Counted from the first letter of the stretch, positions 1-12,222 are shown. The stretch is DNA of 64,000 nucleotides from Pictodentalium vernedei (GCA_031216915.1 CM062292.1:202141262-202205261); one strand, 5' to 3'. Numbers and translations: made by a program. The notes: generated by a model from the sequence alone, not told the origin.

Positions 1-1649
1 TGTTACATCTCATTTTTGATAGGCATACCCAAAGTATCATTGTAAAATACACCAGCATTCTGGAAATGTTAAATGATTTCTAAAAGAAAGTAGAGTACAT
101 TTTAACTCCTTCCATGCTGCTGACTGCAATTCCTGCCCATGACAGGAAATCTTGTGCCATTCAAAAAAGTAAAATTTGAGGAAATTTAACCCAAATTTCC
201 CCTGTAAATTGTATAGACTATTTGACCTATGATTTCAGAAGTTAAGACTAGACTTGTGGAAAATACTTTAACATCACTCAGCAGGTTAAGAGTTAATGCC
301 CTTAGTCTAAAATCTGGTAATACAGTGGAACTGTTAACTGAAAAGCCTCTTTGCCTGTGAAGTCTCTTCAACGAACAGGAGTATTCAATTAACAAGAGTT
401 TTGTCATTTTCCATATTATGATAAGCTGAGCATTCATTCTATTATAGCTGCTTCGACAGAGCTCATGGAATCTGTCAAACATGATATAATAGATCAACTG
501 CTTACCTTGGAAGTACATAGGTCAAAGAAATCAGAGAAGATGGGGAATTCAAGGACTGTTAGATCACTTTTTGAATAAATCATAGTAGATTTGATTGAAT
601 TAACAGGAGTTTATTTAGTAACCAATACACAATTAGCAGGTCAAATGTCTAATTAGGTATGGTAAATGGTTTGGTGTTTCGAAGTTATATGCCATTATGA
701 GGTTTGGTATTCAGAAGAAAAATTCAATTACGATGGTTATTCAATTAAGAAATATCAAATTAAGAGAACTATGGTTAAGTAGAAAATTTGTCCCTTACTT
801 TCTTTCAAGGCAAATGATAGGCAAATGAAACAATCATTCAACCAGTTATTAAGCCCTCTATTAATCTTTCTAACTTTCAAGTTTCATTTATGAATGACAA
901 ATAGTAAACTGGTTTTCTTGAGAATATCACCCAAATCTAAACACTAATAGTAAAAACATCCTGAGTATGTTTGCATTTCACATTCAGTTAGAAAAGTTTG
1001 CATTTCACATTCAGTTAGAAAAAAAGGAATTCAACAATTTTATGTACTATGAATTTCATCTTATAGAGTAAGTGCAAAGAAATTTTTTATTACATTCTGA
1101 AATGTGTGATGTTTCAAATTGTTAAAACCAAAACTCCATATTCAACTTTAATTCTTAATCTAATGCAGAAATAACAGTAAGGCCTAAAAAAGTATAAAAA
1201 TCTGTTTCTCATGCCCTCCTGCATTGTTCTTTTGGCTGCCGCATGCTCTCTTTTTATAACCAATGCAAACTTAAAAAAAATAAAAATCGAATGCTTTATG
1301 TCTGATATTTTACCCAAGTTAAGAAAATTGATGAATTTATCACTTGAGTGCATCAAGGCTTTGCAATGCTTTAGCACTGCAAAGCCTTCTTTCACTCAAG
1401 GGACGAAATACACCACCACCCATGCTATTCTGTAGATTATGAGGCGTAAAACATAAAAAAATAAATCAAGCACATGCACTTTTGATGGCATAGCAATAAT
1501 TACAAAAATAAAAAATAAAATAAAAAACTGCCCGCCCCCATGCAATTTTACAAAAATGGCCTGAGAAACAGAAGATCTACTTTGTGGGGCCTAAGTGTCT
1601 TTTTTTTCAACACAATGGATATTAGTTATATACATAAAAGCAAATTTAC
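1..1649. other. VPS54 intron, AT-rich, no gene seen
   Basis: Intronic AT-rich sequence left of the 1.65-1.78 kb exon. It contains a 26 bp direct duplication at about 970-1020 (unit starts gtttgcatttcacattcagt). I found no splice-bounded VPS54 exon here. The open frame at 186-518 on the minus strand did not match the expected next part of the protein. Confidence 0.5.
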
Positions 1650-1784
1650 ATACACAGAGACATGCAAATGTTTAGGTTCTTCTAAGACATGATCTAAGTC
1701 CTCTACAGGTGAAGATAATGGTGTGGGAATTTTTGTTCTGCCAGCAGCTATGCCCACTACGTCACTAACAACACCATGAAAAGC
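1650..1784 (-). CDS. VPS54: VPS54 internal exon, last within window
   Basis: Minus-strand exon starting after a ttttacag acceptor in phase 0, continuing directly from the AAG end of the 6.6 kb exon. The peptide begins AFHGVVSDVVGIAAGRTKIP and goes on with an acidic linker (PVEDLDHVLEEP). The first residues fit the position of the VPS54 segment after LQR.K, and the later part is a variable linker in the family. The 3' limit is less certain: TAT|gtaaat at 1650 gives exactly 45 codons, and open frame continues about 24 bases further before a stop. Remaining exons would lie left of the window. Confidence 0.72.
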
Positions 1785-1866
1785 CTGTAAAATACAATTG
1801 CTCAATTAGGAAAACTAAACATAACATTTTCTATGAAGTACCTTTCTCCTCAAATTAAAATTGTTT

Positions 1867-2090
1867 AACCCTTTACCTAAAAACATTTATACAAAAACTA
1901 GAGTACAACTTTCTGTCTCAAACTATATAGCTTATGACCCACCCCCATCTGGAATGAGCAAAAAAAAAAGCTTATTCAAATGCTATTTTGGATTTTTGGG
2001 AAGGGAAAATTTGAAAAATGAATGGAATTTGATAAGTGACTTTTGTCAATAACATTGGTTGGATATGGCCATAACAGTAGGTAAAGGGTT
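1867..2090. mobile_element. Fold-back MITE, AACCCTTTACC family, copy 1 (degenerate)
   Basis: The left end aaccctttacctaa is the reverse complement of the right end taggtaaagggtt. The interior carries 'cttatgacccaccccc' like the other copies, but the central GAGCTC palindrome is decayed. It lies in a VPS54 intron, 83 bp from the acceptor of the last exon. Confidence 0.7.
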
Positions 2091-2240
2091 GACTTCATGC
2101 TGGACTTTTCTTCAAGCAAAATAATATCTAATAGAGAGTATCTGAAGGGCTTCAGTTGATAGACAGCACATGAACAAAAATAAAACTTTCCTCACCAAAG
2201 GTATTTTTACATTAACCACAAGCCTAAGATATTAACCCTT

Positions 2241-2489
2241 AACCCTTTACCCAATGTAACAGCCAAAACCAGCCAGCGCTATTCACAAAAATCGCCAATT
2301 GATTTTCAATATTTTTTTCATTTTTTTGTCTCAAAAACATAGGTTATGACCCATCTTTGGAATGAGCTCGGCGAGTTCGTTCCAATGAGGGGTCATAACC
2401 TATGTTTTTGAGACGAAAAATGAAAAAAATTAGTTATTCAAGAATTTTATTTGCAAGTGTCGTCTGCTTTTCATGTTAGGTAAAGGGTT
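2241..2489. mobile_element. Fold-back MITE, AACCCTTTACC family, copy 2 (best copy)
   Basis: Termini aaccctttaccca and ttaggtaaagggtt are inverted repeats. The centre folds on itself: 'tcaaaaacataggttatgac' on the left is mirrored by its complement on the right, around a ggaatgagctc core. The whole element can form a near-continuous hairpin of about 250 bp. It has no coding capacity. It shares interior sequence with the copies at 3432, 23341, 30993 and 47366. Confidence 0.85.
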
Positions 2490-3101
2490 GAAGGCTGAAT
2501 TCCTACTTTGATAACTTTTTACTCATAACATAACAGATACCTCATTTGCTGTGTTGGGGTAAAATTGCAAATTACATTCCAAGTACTTTGGCAGTTGTTT
2601 CAAGGAAAGTCTTGGCCACCTTCATAGGAAGTCAAGACTTACCTAGAAAGATCTGCAAAACTACAGGATGTCGACCGTCAAAGTGGAAAAAAATGTACAA
2701 AAATCTCCAGGCCTTTAAGGGCTAATGTATTCATTCTCCCATAAAGTTATCCTTTCCACACATTCATTCATTTCTAATCAAATACAGACACTTCATTCAG
2801 TTAATTATTTCTTTGACTACCAATAAGTTTCTGTTCATAAAAATAATCATCTAATAATTTATTGGAGGATGCCTGTTGGCCATCTCAGATAAAACATTTC
2901 TTGTAGGTATGTGATACACGATAAAAAAACTTGCAGGCTTTCAGCATATCTCCACAAACAATATATTTTTTTTGTTTTCTGATTTATATGGCTGTTACAA
3001 TTTCAATGATCATTTTCTTCAATTTCTCTCAATTTCCATAAACCTTGAAGTGTTTTAAATTTAAATTTTTTCAGACATTCCAGATCACTGGCTACACCAT
3101 T

Positions 3102-3431
3102 AAACCTTTACCAAACCAATCGGCCATATCTGCTCACGTAATTTAAATTGAGCAGTTGAAAAAAAAAAGACTAAAATTTCAACAAAACCAAAGCATGTCA
3201 ACCCTCATTGGAATGAGCTTGTTCAGCTCATTCCAATGATGGGTCAAATGATACATTTTTGTTGAAATGTTTGGAAAAAACTGAAAAACATGTAATTAAA
3301 ATAATAAATTATGATATCGTGTAAACAATATCATATGACTGCTCATTAAACGAGCTTGTTGAGCTCATTCCAATGAGTGGTTGCACGATATTGTTTTAAC
3401 ATTTTTGGGAAAAATGATAAAACATGTAATT
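3102..3431. mobile_element. Degenerate MITE copies, AACCCTTTACC family
   Basis: A left end (aaacctttacc) at 3102 is followed by two central palindromes with ggaatgagctt/gagctcattccaa arms (about 3209-3243 and 3350-3375). No intact right end precedes the next copy at 3432. This looks like one copy nested in, or fused with, another. Confidence 0.6.
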
Positions 3432-3657
3432 AACTCTTTACCCAACGTAACAGCTAAAAATGGCCAGCGCTATTCACAAAATTCACCATTCAATTTTTAT
3501 TACTTTTTCATTTTTTGTCACCAAAACATAGCTTATGACCCCTCATTGGAACAAGCTCAATGAATAAGTTATGTTGTTGACGCAAAAAATTAAAAAAATA
3601 GTGCTTCAAGAATTTTATTTGCAAGTGTTGTCTGCTTTTCGTGTTAGGTGAAGGGTT
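3432..3657. mobile_element. Fold-back MITE, AACCCTTTACC family, copy 4
   Basis: Left end aactctttacccaacg and right end ttaggtgaagggtt are slightly diverged inverted repeats. The interior matches copy 2 (agcgctattcacaaaa on the left, 'gcaagtgttgtctgcttttc' on the right). The right half of the central palindrome is shortened. Confidence 0.75.
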
Positions 3658-3708
3658 AAAATAATAAATTTTGATATTGTGTTCATTGAGTAAGGGATTA
3701 CTGGGCCC

Positions 3709-4310
3709 ATGAAGACATCAAACTTTCAGATGCACCTCATCTTAGTTAACTGGTCGAGTGCTGGAATCCCATATTTGGGATCTATTCTGAAATGCAGGTA
3801 CCGCAACTCAAAGGCTTCAAATTCAGTGTCTATACTTCATATTATCTTTGAAGTGATATTATTTAGTCTGCTAGGATTTGCCTTGTTATAATTTATGGGA
3901 GAGTGCCCACAGGCACTCTCCCATGAATTGTAACAAAGCAAAGACAACCAAACAAATTCTGATGGTCAAAAATAATTTAGCACTCTACCAGTTAAAAGCA
4001 GCTGATGAGTTGTTCAGGCAACACAAAGGAGACAATTGTAATTTAGATCACTTCTATGTAACTGAAGTGGGAAGTGGGTGTTCAAAATTTTTTTATTCAA
4101 ATAAACCATGTGGACAAAGAATAAAGTGGCTTGATATAAGGTTTGAAAGCTGTCTTCAATCCTTAAGACTGGAAACTGATTTGTCGCTTATCAAACTGAC
4201 TGAACAAATTTCTGAGAAAACACTAAAAAAAACATGCTACATGATCAGATGTTTTGGAGTAGAATTCTGAAGGAATAGAACCTTCTTTCTGGATAACAAA
4301 TCTCAATTAA
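3709..4310. repeat. Fold-back repeat with ggcactctccc palindrome
   Basis: A hairpin at about 3868-3940 is formed by 'atgggagagtgcc' and its complement 'ggcactctcccat', extended by ttataattt/aattgtaac. The sequence to its right (tggtcaaaaataatttagca and on) recurs inverted at 6650-6920, and shorter pieces occur at 8500 and 8640. The 130-codon open frame at 3878-4270 is inside this repeat and is not treated as a gene. Confidence 0.6.
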
Positions 4311-4370
4311 ATAATCAAATGTAAAAATCCATTATCCTTTACCATGTGTAATGGCCACAACTATTTACAA

Positions 4371-5620
4371 CACAAGGCCCCAGGGGGCCTGAAGCGCTCA
4401 CCTGAGAAAATTGTTTAAAGATGGGTTTAGTGTCCCATTCAGCATTTAGGACTAGTTAACACTACAGATGAAGCAAGTCATGTAATTATTTTTAACTCTT
4501 TGTCAATGTCAGAGAATTTACATGCCCAGATTTCCAGTAACGATGAAAAAGGCAACACAGTGATTTCTTCTTTTGGTTTATTTAAGTTTTGAAATGATTT
4601 TTTTTATGCCAAAAAACAAAAATCAACCAATTAACCTGGGTGGTCACAGGTGAGAGAAAATTTCATGCAATGGACACCAACCCATACCACCCACAGTATG
4701 GGTGAATTTTTTTTCTGCATAAAACCACTCTAAATACTGCAAAACCCATTTTGAAGCCAAAACAACTTATAGAATCAACCCACCACCACCCCAAAATCCA
4801 CAGAGAGCCACAACATGAACAAAGTTTAATCTGATTCCCTTAAGAATGCTGAATACCAAATATAAAAAGATTCTGACTTGTGGGTAAAGATTTGAAAAAA
4901 ATGTCCTCTTTTTGCATTAAGTCAAAATTCAGTACCCAGGGACCTGTTTTGAATAAATATGAATCTGATTCCCCCCTTCCCCCTCTCCAAGGATGTTGAA
5001 GACAAAAGATTTTGTCTCATAGATGTGAAGAAGATTTTTAAGGAATTCTCCTCATACTGCACTAAGTACAAATTTAGGCTTGCAAAGGATGCCTGACTGG
5101 TGGATCCGAAGAAAAAGACTTTTAAAAACATTTCCTCATATTACTCTGAGTTGAAATTCAGGCTCTCAAAGGGAGCCCAAAAGTAAACCCTGGGACCTGA
5201 TTTGAACCAAGTTGAATCTGATCATGCTAAGGATTTGAATACCATATTAGAAATATTTGTGGCTGGTGGATTTGAAGAAGAATAGTTTTAAAGAATTGCC
5301 CTCATACTGCACTAAATTAAAATTCAGGTTTCCAAAGGGAGCCAAAATACGAACCCAGGACTTGAACAAACTTGAATTTGACCCTCCTAAGAATGCTGAA
5401 TACCAAATATCATAAGATTCTGACTGGTGGATCTGGAGAAGATTTTTTAAGACTTTTCCCGATATTGCACTAAGTTGAAATTGGGGCTCCAACAGAGAGC
5501 CCAAATATTAACCCAGGGACTCAATTTGAACAAACTTGAATCTGACCTCTGTAAGGATGCTGTATACCAAATATCAAAGGTCCTGACTTATGGATTGAAA
5601 GAAAATATTTTATCATATTT
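4371..5620 (+). mobile_element. P1-family element, tandem-repeat core, 3' end lost
   Basis: It starts with the P1 head (aggccccagggggcctga then gcgctcacctga) and runs into about four to five diverged tandem units of roughly 165 bp. Each unit carries 'tctgactggtggat', 'gaagaagatttttaaagaa', 'cactaagtt' and 'ggctc..agggagccc'. No 3' microsatellite or hairpin follows; the array ends near an A-rich run at 5627-5650. It is non-coding. Comparison is to the complete copies at 13731 and 33961. Confidence 0.7.
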
Positions 5621-5649
5621 AAAATTAAAAAAAAAAAAAAAAAAAAATA

Positions 5650-6440
5650 ATGTTATCAGTGTTCAACAAATCACCATGGTTTTCAAACTTGTTCAAGGTA
5701 ATGTTAATTTAAAGTTACATGTCAAAAGTTATTGAAATCTGAAGACTCTTTTCAAGTTGACACATAAACATCAAAAATTAAAGAAAAACATTTGAATTTA
5801 ATTTTGAATAAATTAAAAAAAGGGCAATAACTCTCTCAATTTTCAATAAATCAATGTGATTTTCGATCAAACCCAAGACAATAAAGCAGCATATCAAAAT
5901 ATATAGAAATAAGATGTTTCCATATCAAGTAATCACATGAATATTAAAAATTCTAGTAAAACAATAAGTAATAACTCCCTCAATTTTCAAGAAGCCATTG
6001 TTATATTTTAACTTGTCTAAGACATTGATACAGAGCATGATATCAAAATTAATTAAATTTAAGTTTACAACTATTAAATTTACTACTGTTTCGAATGCAT
6101 ACACAATGCAATTTGAACAAAATTCAACAAACAAGGGGTAATAACTCTCAATTTCTTGGAAATCAAAGTAGTTTTCAAACTTGACAATGTTAATAAATAG
6201 CAGTCTCTCAAATTTTATTGAAGTCTGGCGGAAAATTCAACAAACAAAGGGCAACAACTGTATGAGTGAATTTACAATGAATAATGGTGGTTATCAAACT
6301 CGCCTAAGACATTGTTATTATACAAAAATAAAAAATTCATTGAATTCTGATAACTATTGTTCAAGTCCTTGCATAAACTCTGGACAGACAGATGGGTGTT
6401 TGGACAAAGCTCTTTACCGGTATATCCCATTCCAGTGACA
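5650..6440 (+). repeat. Degenerate tandem array, about 150 bp units
   Basis: Units begin with variants of 'agggcaataactc' (about 5820, 5967, 6132, 6246) followed by a partly conserved 'tcaattttc...aa.tttgaca' stretch. It ends in a short cagacagatgg microsatellite-like tail and 'ctctttaccggtatatccca'. It resembles the single units at 38070 and 46290 and the tail at 30440. No TIRs were recognised at the left. Confidence 0.5.
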
Positions 6441-6554
6441 GATGAAAACCTATGTTTTTGAGGTAAAAAATGAAAATATTTAGTTGTCATGTTAGATAAA
6501 GGGTTAACCAGACACTTTAATGCATTTTATCTTGTTCCTCAAAAAATAAATTAC

Positions 6555-6651
6555 CTTAGTTCTTTGCAATATTGCAAATAAATTTTTAAAAATTTGTCTG
6601 AGAAGAAACATCCATTGGCTATAGTCCAACAGTCGCATCTGGTCAGCTAAA
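6555..6651 (-). CDS. VPS54: VPS54 internal exon
   Basis: Minus-strand exon of 97 bp (one base plus 32 codons) with a strong ctctttcag acceptor and an AAG|gtaatt donor. The peptide LADQMRLLDYSQWMFLLR followed by QIFKNLFAILQRTK matches the VPS54 segment that is 'LADQMR...W..LL..IF..F...LQR.K' in other animals. The phase joins perfectly with the 9.45 kb exon upstream and the 1.78 kb exon downstream. A fold-back repeat begins within about 20 bp of the acceptor side. Confidence 0.87.
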
Positions 6652-6925
6652 CTGAAAGAGAAAGCAAATTAAACAATAAACTGGTCTTGTGAACAATCTG
6701 GTGATAGAGCACATTAAGGATCTCTGACAAGAGATGAGTTGAAGAATCTTCTTATCATTTGATCTAAAACTTGATAAAGCATGCCTGAACAAACAGGGTT
6801 TCATTAACTGGTTGAGGGCTACATTATTTTTGGTGGTCTGAATATGTTCATCAAAATTTATTTTATTACAAATTATTGAAGAGTACCTACAGGCACTCTT
6901 CAAAAATTTGTGATAAAACAAATTT
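6643..6925. repeat. Inverted copy of the ggcactctccc fold-back repeat
   Basis: This is the reverse complement of the 3885-4230 repeat, with the hairpin (gaagagtacc / ggcactcttc) at 6877-6906. It begins next to the acceptor of the 6.6 kb VPS54 exon. Confidence 0.55.
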
Positions 6926-7037
6926 ATATATACATTTAAATTTATATATACATTTAAATTTATTTATATATATTTTTATTCTTTTGACGTTACGTCACGT
7001 ACGACGTCTTCTTTTACTCATATAACTGTTTTAATAA

Positions 7038-7304
7038 GAAAAGGATGGATTTCACTTAGTGAGCTACCGTTGATTGTATTCCACTTGATAAAGGCCAAGT
7101 GGCCGTAAATTTGTGGTTAAAACAGAGTGACTTAAGAAAAGAACAAGTTTATATAAACAAAATATTAGAAAAGGATGGATTTCACTTAGTGCGCTACCGT
7201 TGATAGTATTCCATTTGATAAAGGCCAAGTGGCCGTAAATTTGTGGTTAAAACAGAGTGACTTAAGAAAAGAACAAATTTATATAAACAAAATATTATTT
7301 GCGT
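7038..7304. repeat. Two-copy tandem duplication, about 129 bp
   Basis: Two near-identical units in direct orientation start with gaaaaggatggatttcact at 7038 and 7167. They differ at only a few bases (for example gagctacc versus gcgctacc), so the duplication is recent relative to the surroundings. No coding content is seen. Confidence 0.8.
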
Positions 7305-9226
7305 TTGACTGAATATGAAACATGTGAAAGAAAAATGTTGGCTTTTGCTCTAATACTCTCATTTTTTTGAAAGCCCTGATAGTGGCTTCTTGCACTCAGC
7401 CAGTTAAGGCCTCAGATTGCATTGTTAAAAACAAAGTTTAGCAAAGAGTCCACTGAAATAAATCATCCCCTCATGACATGGATATTTTGGAGTACAGTGT
7501 AACAGAATTTTATAATAACATCAGTTCAGAAACCCATTTTTCGATACGTAATGCCGAAAATGTACTTAGATGATCAGCAATCTATCTATCTATTTATTGT
7601 TGTTTAAATTTCTGCACAATGGCTAATCATGACCGTAACATGGACATAAACTCAAGTCAAGCCAATCATTTATACCAATTTTGCCCATTTTAGAGGACTT
7701 CTATTGGTGACCGGATTATATTTTACCAGTAAAACAGAGCTTGTTTACCACAGTAAACAAGCACAACTTCACTTCCCGGGGCTCCCACAGGGAGATCAGC
7801 AATCATGATTAAAGATTTGTGGAAGAATACAACTGTATGTGAATGGTACTACTTTCAGAATGTAATTATCGATTGTGCTGTACCACTTTTAAAGTATAGT
7901 TTAATGGTCAGAAAAAAAGATTAGATCGTGTGATAGCTTTTGTGCCTGCTTTAATGACTTGATCTGTTTTAAATGACCATTTCAAGTGAGCCAACTAATT
8001 TGCACAAGCCTGGGAAATAAGAGTGAATCTATTGAACACCACATGCAGCTCAATTCTTATGGCCTAGCTGGTGTTCCTAGTCAAGTGTTGTCTGCCTGAA
8101 CACTTGACTAAAAAATCTGCTCTGGTTGTATGACTCTCCCTGCAAGCTATTATCTGGACTGTCAGTGTGGAGCACCTGCTGAATTACACCACAGATGAAT
8201 AGACCTGACCTTCAGGTTTCTTGGTGTTAAGAGATGAATATGTTGCAATTTTAAACCAAGATAAAAGGGGGAAAATTATTAATTGTAGATTATTTACTAA
8301 ACGAGGAAGATATGGGAAAAATTAATAAACCAAGATTATTTTTGGTAATCAGACTTGCTTTATCAACAGCTTTTGTTTAAGTGGACAACATTATGTAGTT
8401 TTACATTATAAATTTCACAGGAGATCAGCAAGGCTTTCCTCTTGTAGACAATATTTTTTTATTTTGTTTTTACAGTTTATCACCAGATGCTTATGGGAAC
8501 TCTTCAATAAATTGTGACAAAATAAATCCATATAAACAAACTATTGCTTATTAGAGATGAAACACAAGGAACCACTAATTGGTAGAATGCTAAATTAATT
8601 TTGTTTGTCAATATTTGTTCAGTCTTGGCCTTGTTACAATTTAAATGAGAGTGCTAAACTGAAACAAGGCAACTCCATACAGATAAATAATTTCACTTCA
8701 AAGAGAATATGAAGCACATCAACAGAATATGAAGTCTTTTAACCTTTGAGGGCCTGGAGATTTTTAAAAATATTTCGCTGCACTATGACAGTGTACATCC
8801 TGTGGCTTTGCAGTTGGTTTAGGCAGGTATTGGTTGCCTAAAAAGGTTGCCAAAACATTTAGAATTCAACTTATGAGTTAACCCTAAGACCGCATGTTGG
8901 GGCACCTGTTCTGTTGCAGTAAACATGATCAAAGTCGTAATTAGGCCCTTAAGGGTTAAGTTGCTGTACATGCACTTCAGAATAAAACCTAAATATGGGG
9001 TTTCCAGCTCTCTACCAGTTAAAGTGTTAAAGTGTTACATGCACTTTTCAATAGGATCCTGAAAGTTACTTCCAGTACAGAGTCAATTAACACTTTATGT
9101 AATACGACTAGAGGCAACAATCACAAACAAAAATTCCTATCTGATGAAAATGTTCATATTTTGGCTCTAAAACATAGTTTAAGAACACTCACTGAAGTGG
9201 GTTTGTTGAGACAAGAGAACTAACAC
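7305..9226. other. VPS54 intron without a recognised gene
   Basis: AT-rich intronic DNA. I recognised only a decayed minus-strand SINE 3' piece near 7580-7660, similar to the tail of the SINE at 28070, and fragments of the fold-back repeat near 8500 and 8640. No other feature is supported. Confidence 0.4.
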
Positions 9227-9436
9227 TTTACCAAATATGACCAGGGGCAGCAATATTACTGAAAAGTTTCATTTTCTATCTCAAAAACATGGTTTAAAAC
9301 ACTCATTGAATCAAATTTGATGAGCTTGTCTGAATAAGCTATGTTCTAGAAGCAAAAAAAAATAATAAAATTTGAATGGTGATTTTTGTGAATAATGCTG
9401 ACCAGATATAGATATTATGTTAATTTGAGGATTAAA
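9227..9436. mobile_element. Degenerate MITE of the AACCCTTTACC type
   Basis: It starts aacactttaccaaatatgac and keeps the 'tctcaaaaacatggttt' ... 'gctatgttctagaagc' inverted arms around gatgagcttgt. The right terminus is decayed (ttaatttgaggatt). It lies 15 bp from the donor of the 9.45 kb VPS54 exon. Confidence 0.5.
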
Positions 9437-9450
9437 TAATTTTACTTACC

Positions 9451-9509
9451 TTCCAACAGTTCCATCTGTGTCTATGTCATCAGCTTCACAAACAGCTTCA
9501 ACCACAGTC
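9451..9509 (-). CDS. VPS54: VPS54 small internal exon
   Basis: Minus-strand exon of about 59 bp (19 codons plus two bases) between a tttcag acceptor and an AG|gtaagt donor. The boundary could be off by one base. The peptide TVVEAVCEADDIDTDGTVG aligns with the short acidic EIDTD-type stretch of VPS54 before its LADQMR segment. It ends in phase 2, and the exon at 6651 starts with the one base that completes a Ser codon. A degenerate MITE lies just downstream in the intron (about 9227-9436). Confidence 0.83.
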
Positions 9510-9660
9510 TGAAATTGAAAACAAATCTCAACAAAATGTCTAACAGCTCCGGTATGGCATAGAAAATTGACATTTGTTTCAAACTATGGCGACGGTATTT
9601 ACTTAACCCTGTAATGACAAAAATCATTTCAATGAGAAGTATAATAAAACAATAAAAAGA

Positions 9661-10087
9661 ACAAGGCCACTGTCAAGCAGGGGCTATACTCCCCCAACAG
9701 CAAGTTCTTACATTGGAGATATTTCCAGACAACAAATTTTCAAAGTCGAAAAAATGGAAAAAGGGCCATAACTCAGCCACAATTGGTTGGACTGAACCCC
9801 AAGTTCGAATTTGACCTGCATATTCATGAAACAAACCTATGTACAAAATTTGGTGTTGATTCAATAATTCAAACTGAAGTTATCATCCAGACACCAAGTT
9901 TCCAAAGCTGCAAAATTGGGTGGAAAAACATTGAAAAAGGGGCATAACTCCAACAAAAATTATCAGATCCAGAAGGTATTTGGAATTCACCTAATCAATG
10001 GAGTAAGGGACATATACACCATATTTGGTTTTGATTCGATGACCCAAACTTTAGTTATCACTCCGGATGGATGCAGCTGATTACAAT
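9661..10087 (+). mobile_element. Small P-type element with two tandem units
   Basis: It starts aacaaggccactgtcaagca and has two diverged units of about 180 bp containing 'ggccataactc' or 'ggcataactc', 'gattcgatgacccaaact'-type sequence and 'gttatca'. It ends with a ggatggatgcag tail. It has the layout of the larger P elements but no clear terminal inverted repeat. Confidence 0.5.
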
Positions 10088-11149
10088 AGTCAAAAATAAC
10101 AAGAGGCCCAATGGGGCCTCAATCGCTCACCTGCAAAGTGGTTCAAAGAAGTATTTGGAGGTCACATTCAGTTAGACATGGTTCATCAACACTACAAAGG
10201 AATGAAGTCATGAAATTTTATGGAAAAACACTAAGGAATGGATTTGAACAAACCTGAGCCTAACATACTCCCCCCTGCTGCCCCCACCCCACCCATAGAG
10301 AGCCCAAATATTAAGCCAGGGACTCAAATTGAACAACCTTGAATCTGATCCCCTTTGAGATGTTATATACCAAATATGAAAGAATTTTGACTGGTGGATC
10401 TGAAGAAGAAGGTTTTTAAAGAAATGTCCTCACATTGCACTAAGTTAAACTTTGGGCCCCAATAGTGAGCCAAAATATTAACCAAGGGACCCGATTTGAA
10501 CAAAGTTGAATCTGACTCACATAGAGATGTTGTATACCAAATATTAAAGGATTCTGACTGGTAGATCTGAAGATTTCTTAAACAAGTTGTTCAAAGAAGT
10601 ATTTTGGATCACATTCAGCTAATCATGGCTCATCAACACTTCAGAGGAATTAAGTCATGAAATTTTTATAGAGGTTTTTTTTTTTACATAAATTCACTTC
10701 CTTCATTTTGTAGCAATTTATTTCCCTCTGCTTAATTGACCCATGGGCTGGGGAGTGGGGTTGGTGGTGGGTTTGGTGGTCATAGAGGGGGGGGGGGTTG
10801 CATAAAATCACTCTAAATCCTTCAAAATATATTTTGCAGTCAAACAATTTGTTATATCTAACTGCCCACCCTCAATAAGGAAGGGAGGGAAGGGCATGGA
10901 GTAAAAACATTTTTGCATAAAAGCACTCTAATTCATCTGGGAACTCGATTTTGAAAAAGAGCCGGACTGAAAATTATCACACTGAAATCTTTTTTTGTCT
11001 CAAAATTGAACAAAACGCATAAAAAACTGAATTTTTTTCCCTAAATTTTGGTCCAAAATTTCCAAGTCAGAACCAGACCCAAAATTTTCAGGCTATAAAT
11101 TTTTTTTTTACGTCTCAAAATTGAACAAAATGCATAAAAAAAATCAAAT

Positions 11150-12222
11150 GAAAGTGTCAATGACACTGTAGCTCAACTCTGAATATGACAGGAATTAGTA
11201 TTTGCTGTGACCAGGTCAACAATAATGAATATGACAGGAATCAGTATTTGTTGTGACCAAGTCAACAATAATGAATAAGAGAAAAAGGAGTTTCGTTCTC
11301 GTCAGACGGTGATAACAAAAGTACCCACAACGTTTCGTAAAGATCGGTTCATAAATATGGCATCTAGCCCAAGCATTTACAGTGCTGAAAGTAACACTAA
11401 ATAAATCAAAAGTATAATTTGCATAATTTACGCACGAGAAAAAACCTGTATTATATGTGATGTATCCCATGGTACTAAACATACAAAAAATTATTAAAAT
11501 CAGAGCTTTCATATGGAAGTTTTGCGCAAAAATCTGATTGCACCTAATTTTTTACAAACTGGCTGCTAGCGGCCATCTTGACTTTCAGACTGGACCCCAA
11601 AACACTCGTTCTCGTCCCACGATGATAACAAAGGTACCCAAGAAGTTTCATAAAGATCGGTTCATAAATACAGCCTCTAGCCTGAGCCGTGTTGACAGTG
11701 CGATAGACGGACAGACAGACACACATACACATGATTACTTATGCGGCTATGAGTTAGTAAAACAGGATACTTATGTGGTTAAAGTCTGTTACGTGGCTAG
11801 CCATGTAACAGAATCTCTTACTGGGGGGGGGGGGTGGGGGGGGGGGGGGGGGGGGGTTTGGATAAATGTAGAGTAGGGTTAGGGCATTCTGGGGTGGGGT
11901 TTAGGGGTGGGATGGGGTGGGGGTCAGTGAAGGAGTATTAGAGTTAAGTGGGTAGGGTTAGTTTAGGGTTAGCTTAGGGTTAGGGTTAGGGGTGGGTAGG
12001 GTTAGGGTCAATAAAGGGTAGGGTTAGGGTTAGCTGACCCCCTCAAAATTTTCCCCCAAAAAACTTGTTTTATTATGTTGGACATGTGTTTTAGGTTAGT
12101 CACCTAACATGTCCATAAAATAGCCACATAAGTAGCCATTTGTAAGTTAAGACAGACAGACAGACAGACAGACAATGGGCCATGACAATACCTCAAATTT
12201 GGCTTCGCCAAAGTTGAGCTAA
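11150..12222 (+). mobile_element. P3-family element, with nested R element
   Basis: Head: tgaaagtgtcaatgacactg then tagctcaac. End: tttggcttcgccaaa hairpin then gttgagcta, so the two ends are inverted (TAGCTCAAC / GTTGAGCTA). The interior has 'ggtgataacaaaggtaccca'-type units, and its GGACAGAC microsatellite is split at about 11734 by an R element and resumes at 12151. Same family as 23525-25055. Confidence 0.75.
11735..12150. mobile_element. R element with telomere-like GGGTTAG interior
   Basis: Ends resemble ttatgtggctattt and its complement (aaatagccacataag). The interior has a run of about 37 bases that is almost all G, and degenerate tagggttaggg repeats. It is homologous in inverse orientation to 38228-38630. 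Both copies interrupt a GGAC/CAGA microsatellite. It is interstitial, not a chromosome end, since unique DNA continues on both sides. Confidence 0.65.

Noticed and set aside
186..518. 110-codon minus-strand frame as a further VPS54 exon
   Set aside because: The sequence does not match the expected next part of VPS54 and lacks a convincing acceptor.
3878..4270. 130-codon frame as a gene
   Set aside because: It overlaps a fold-back repeat that recurs inverted at 6650-6920; no known domain.
11880..12030. Chromosome-end telomere
   Set aside because: Repeats are degenerate, bounded on both sides by ordinary sequence, and occur inside an R element also found at 38.3-38.6 kb.
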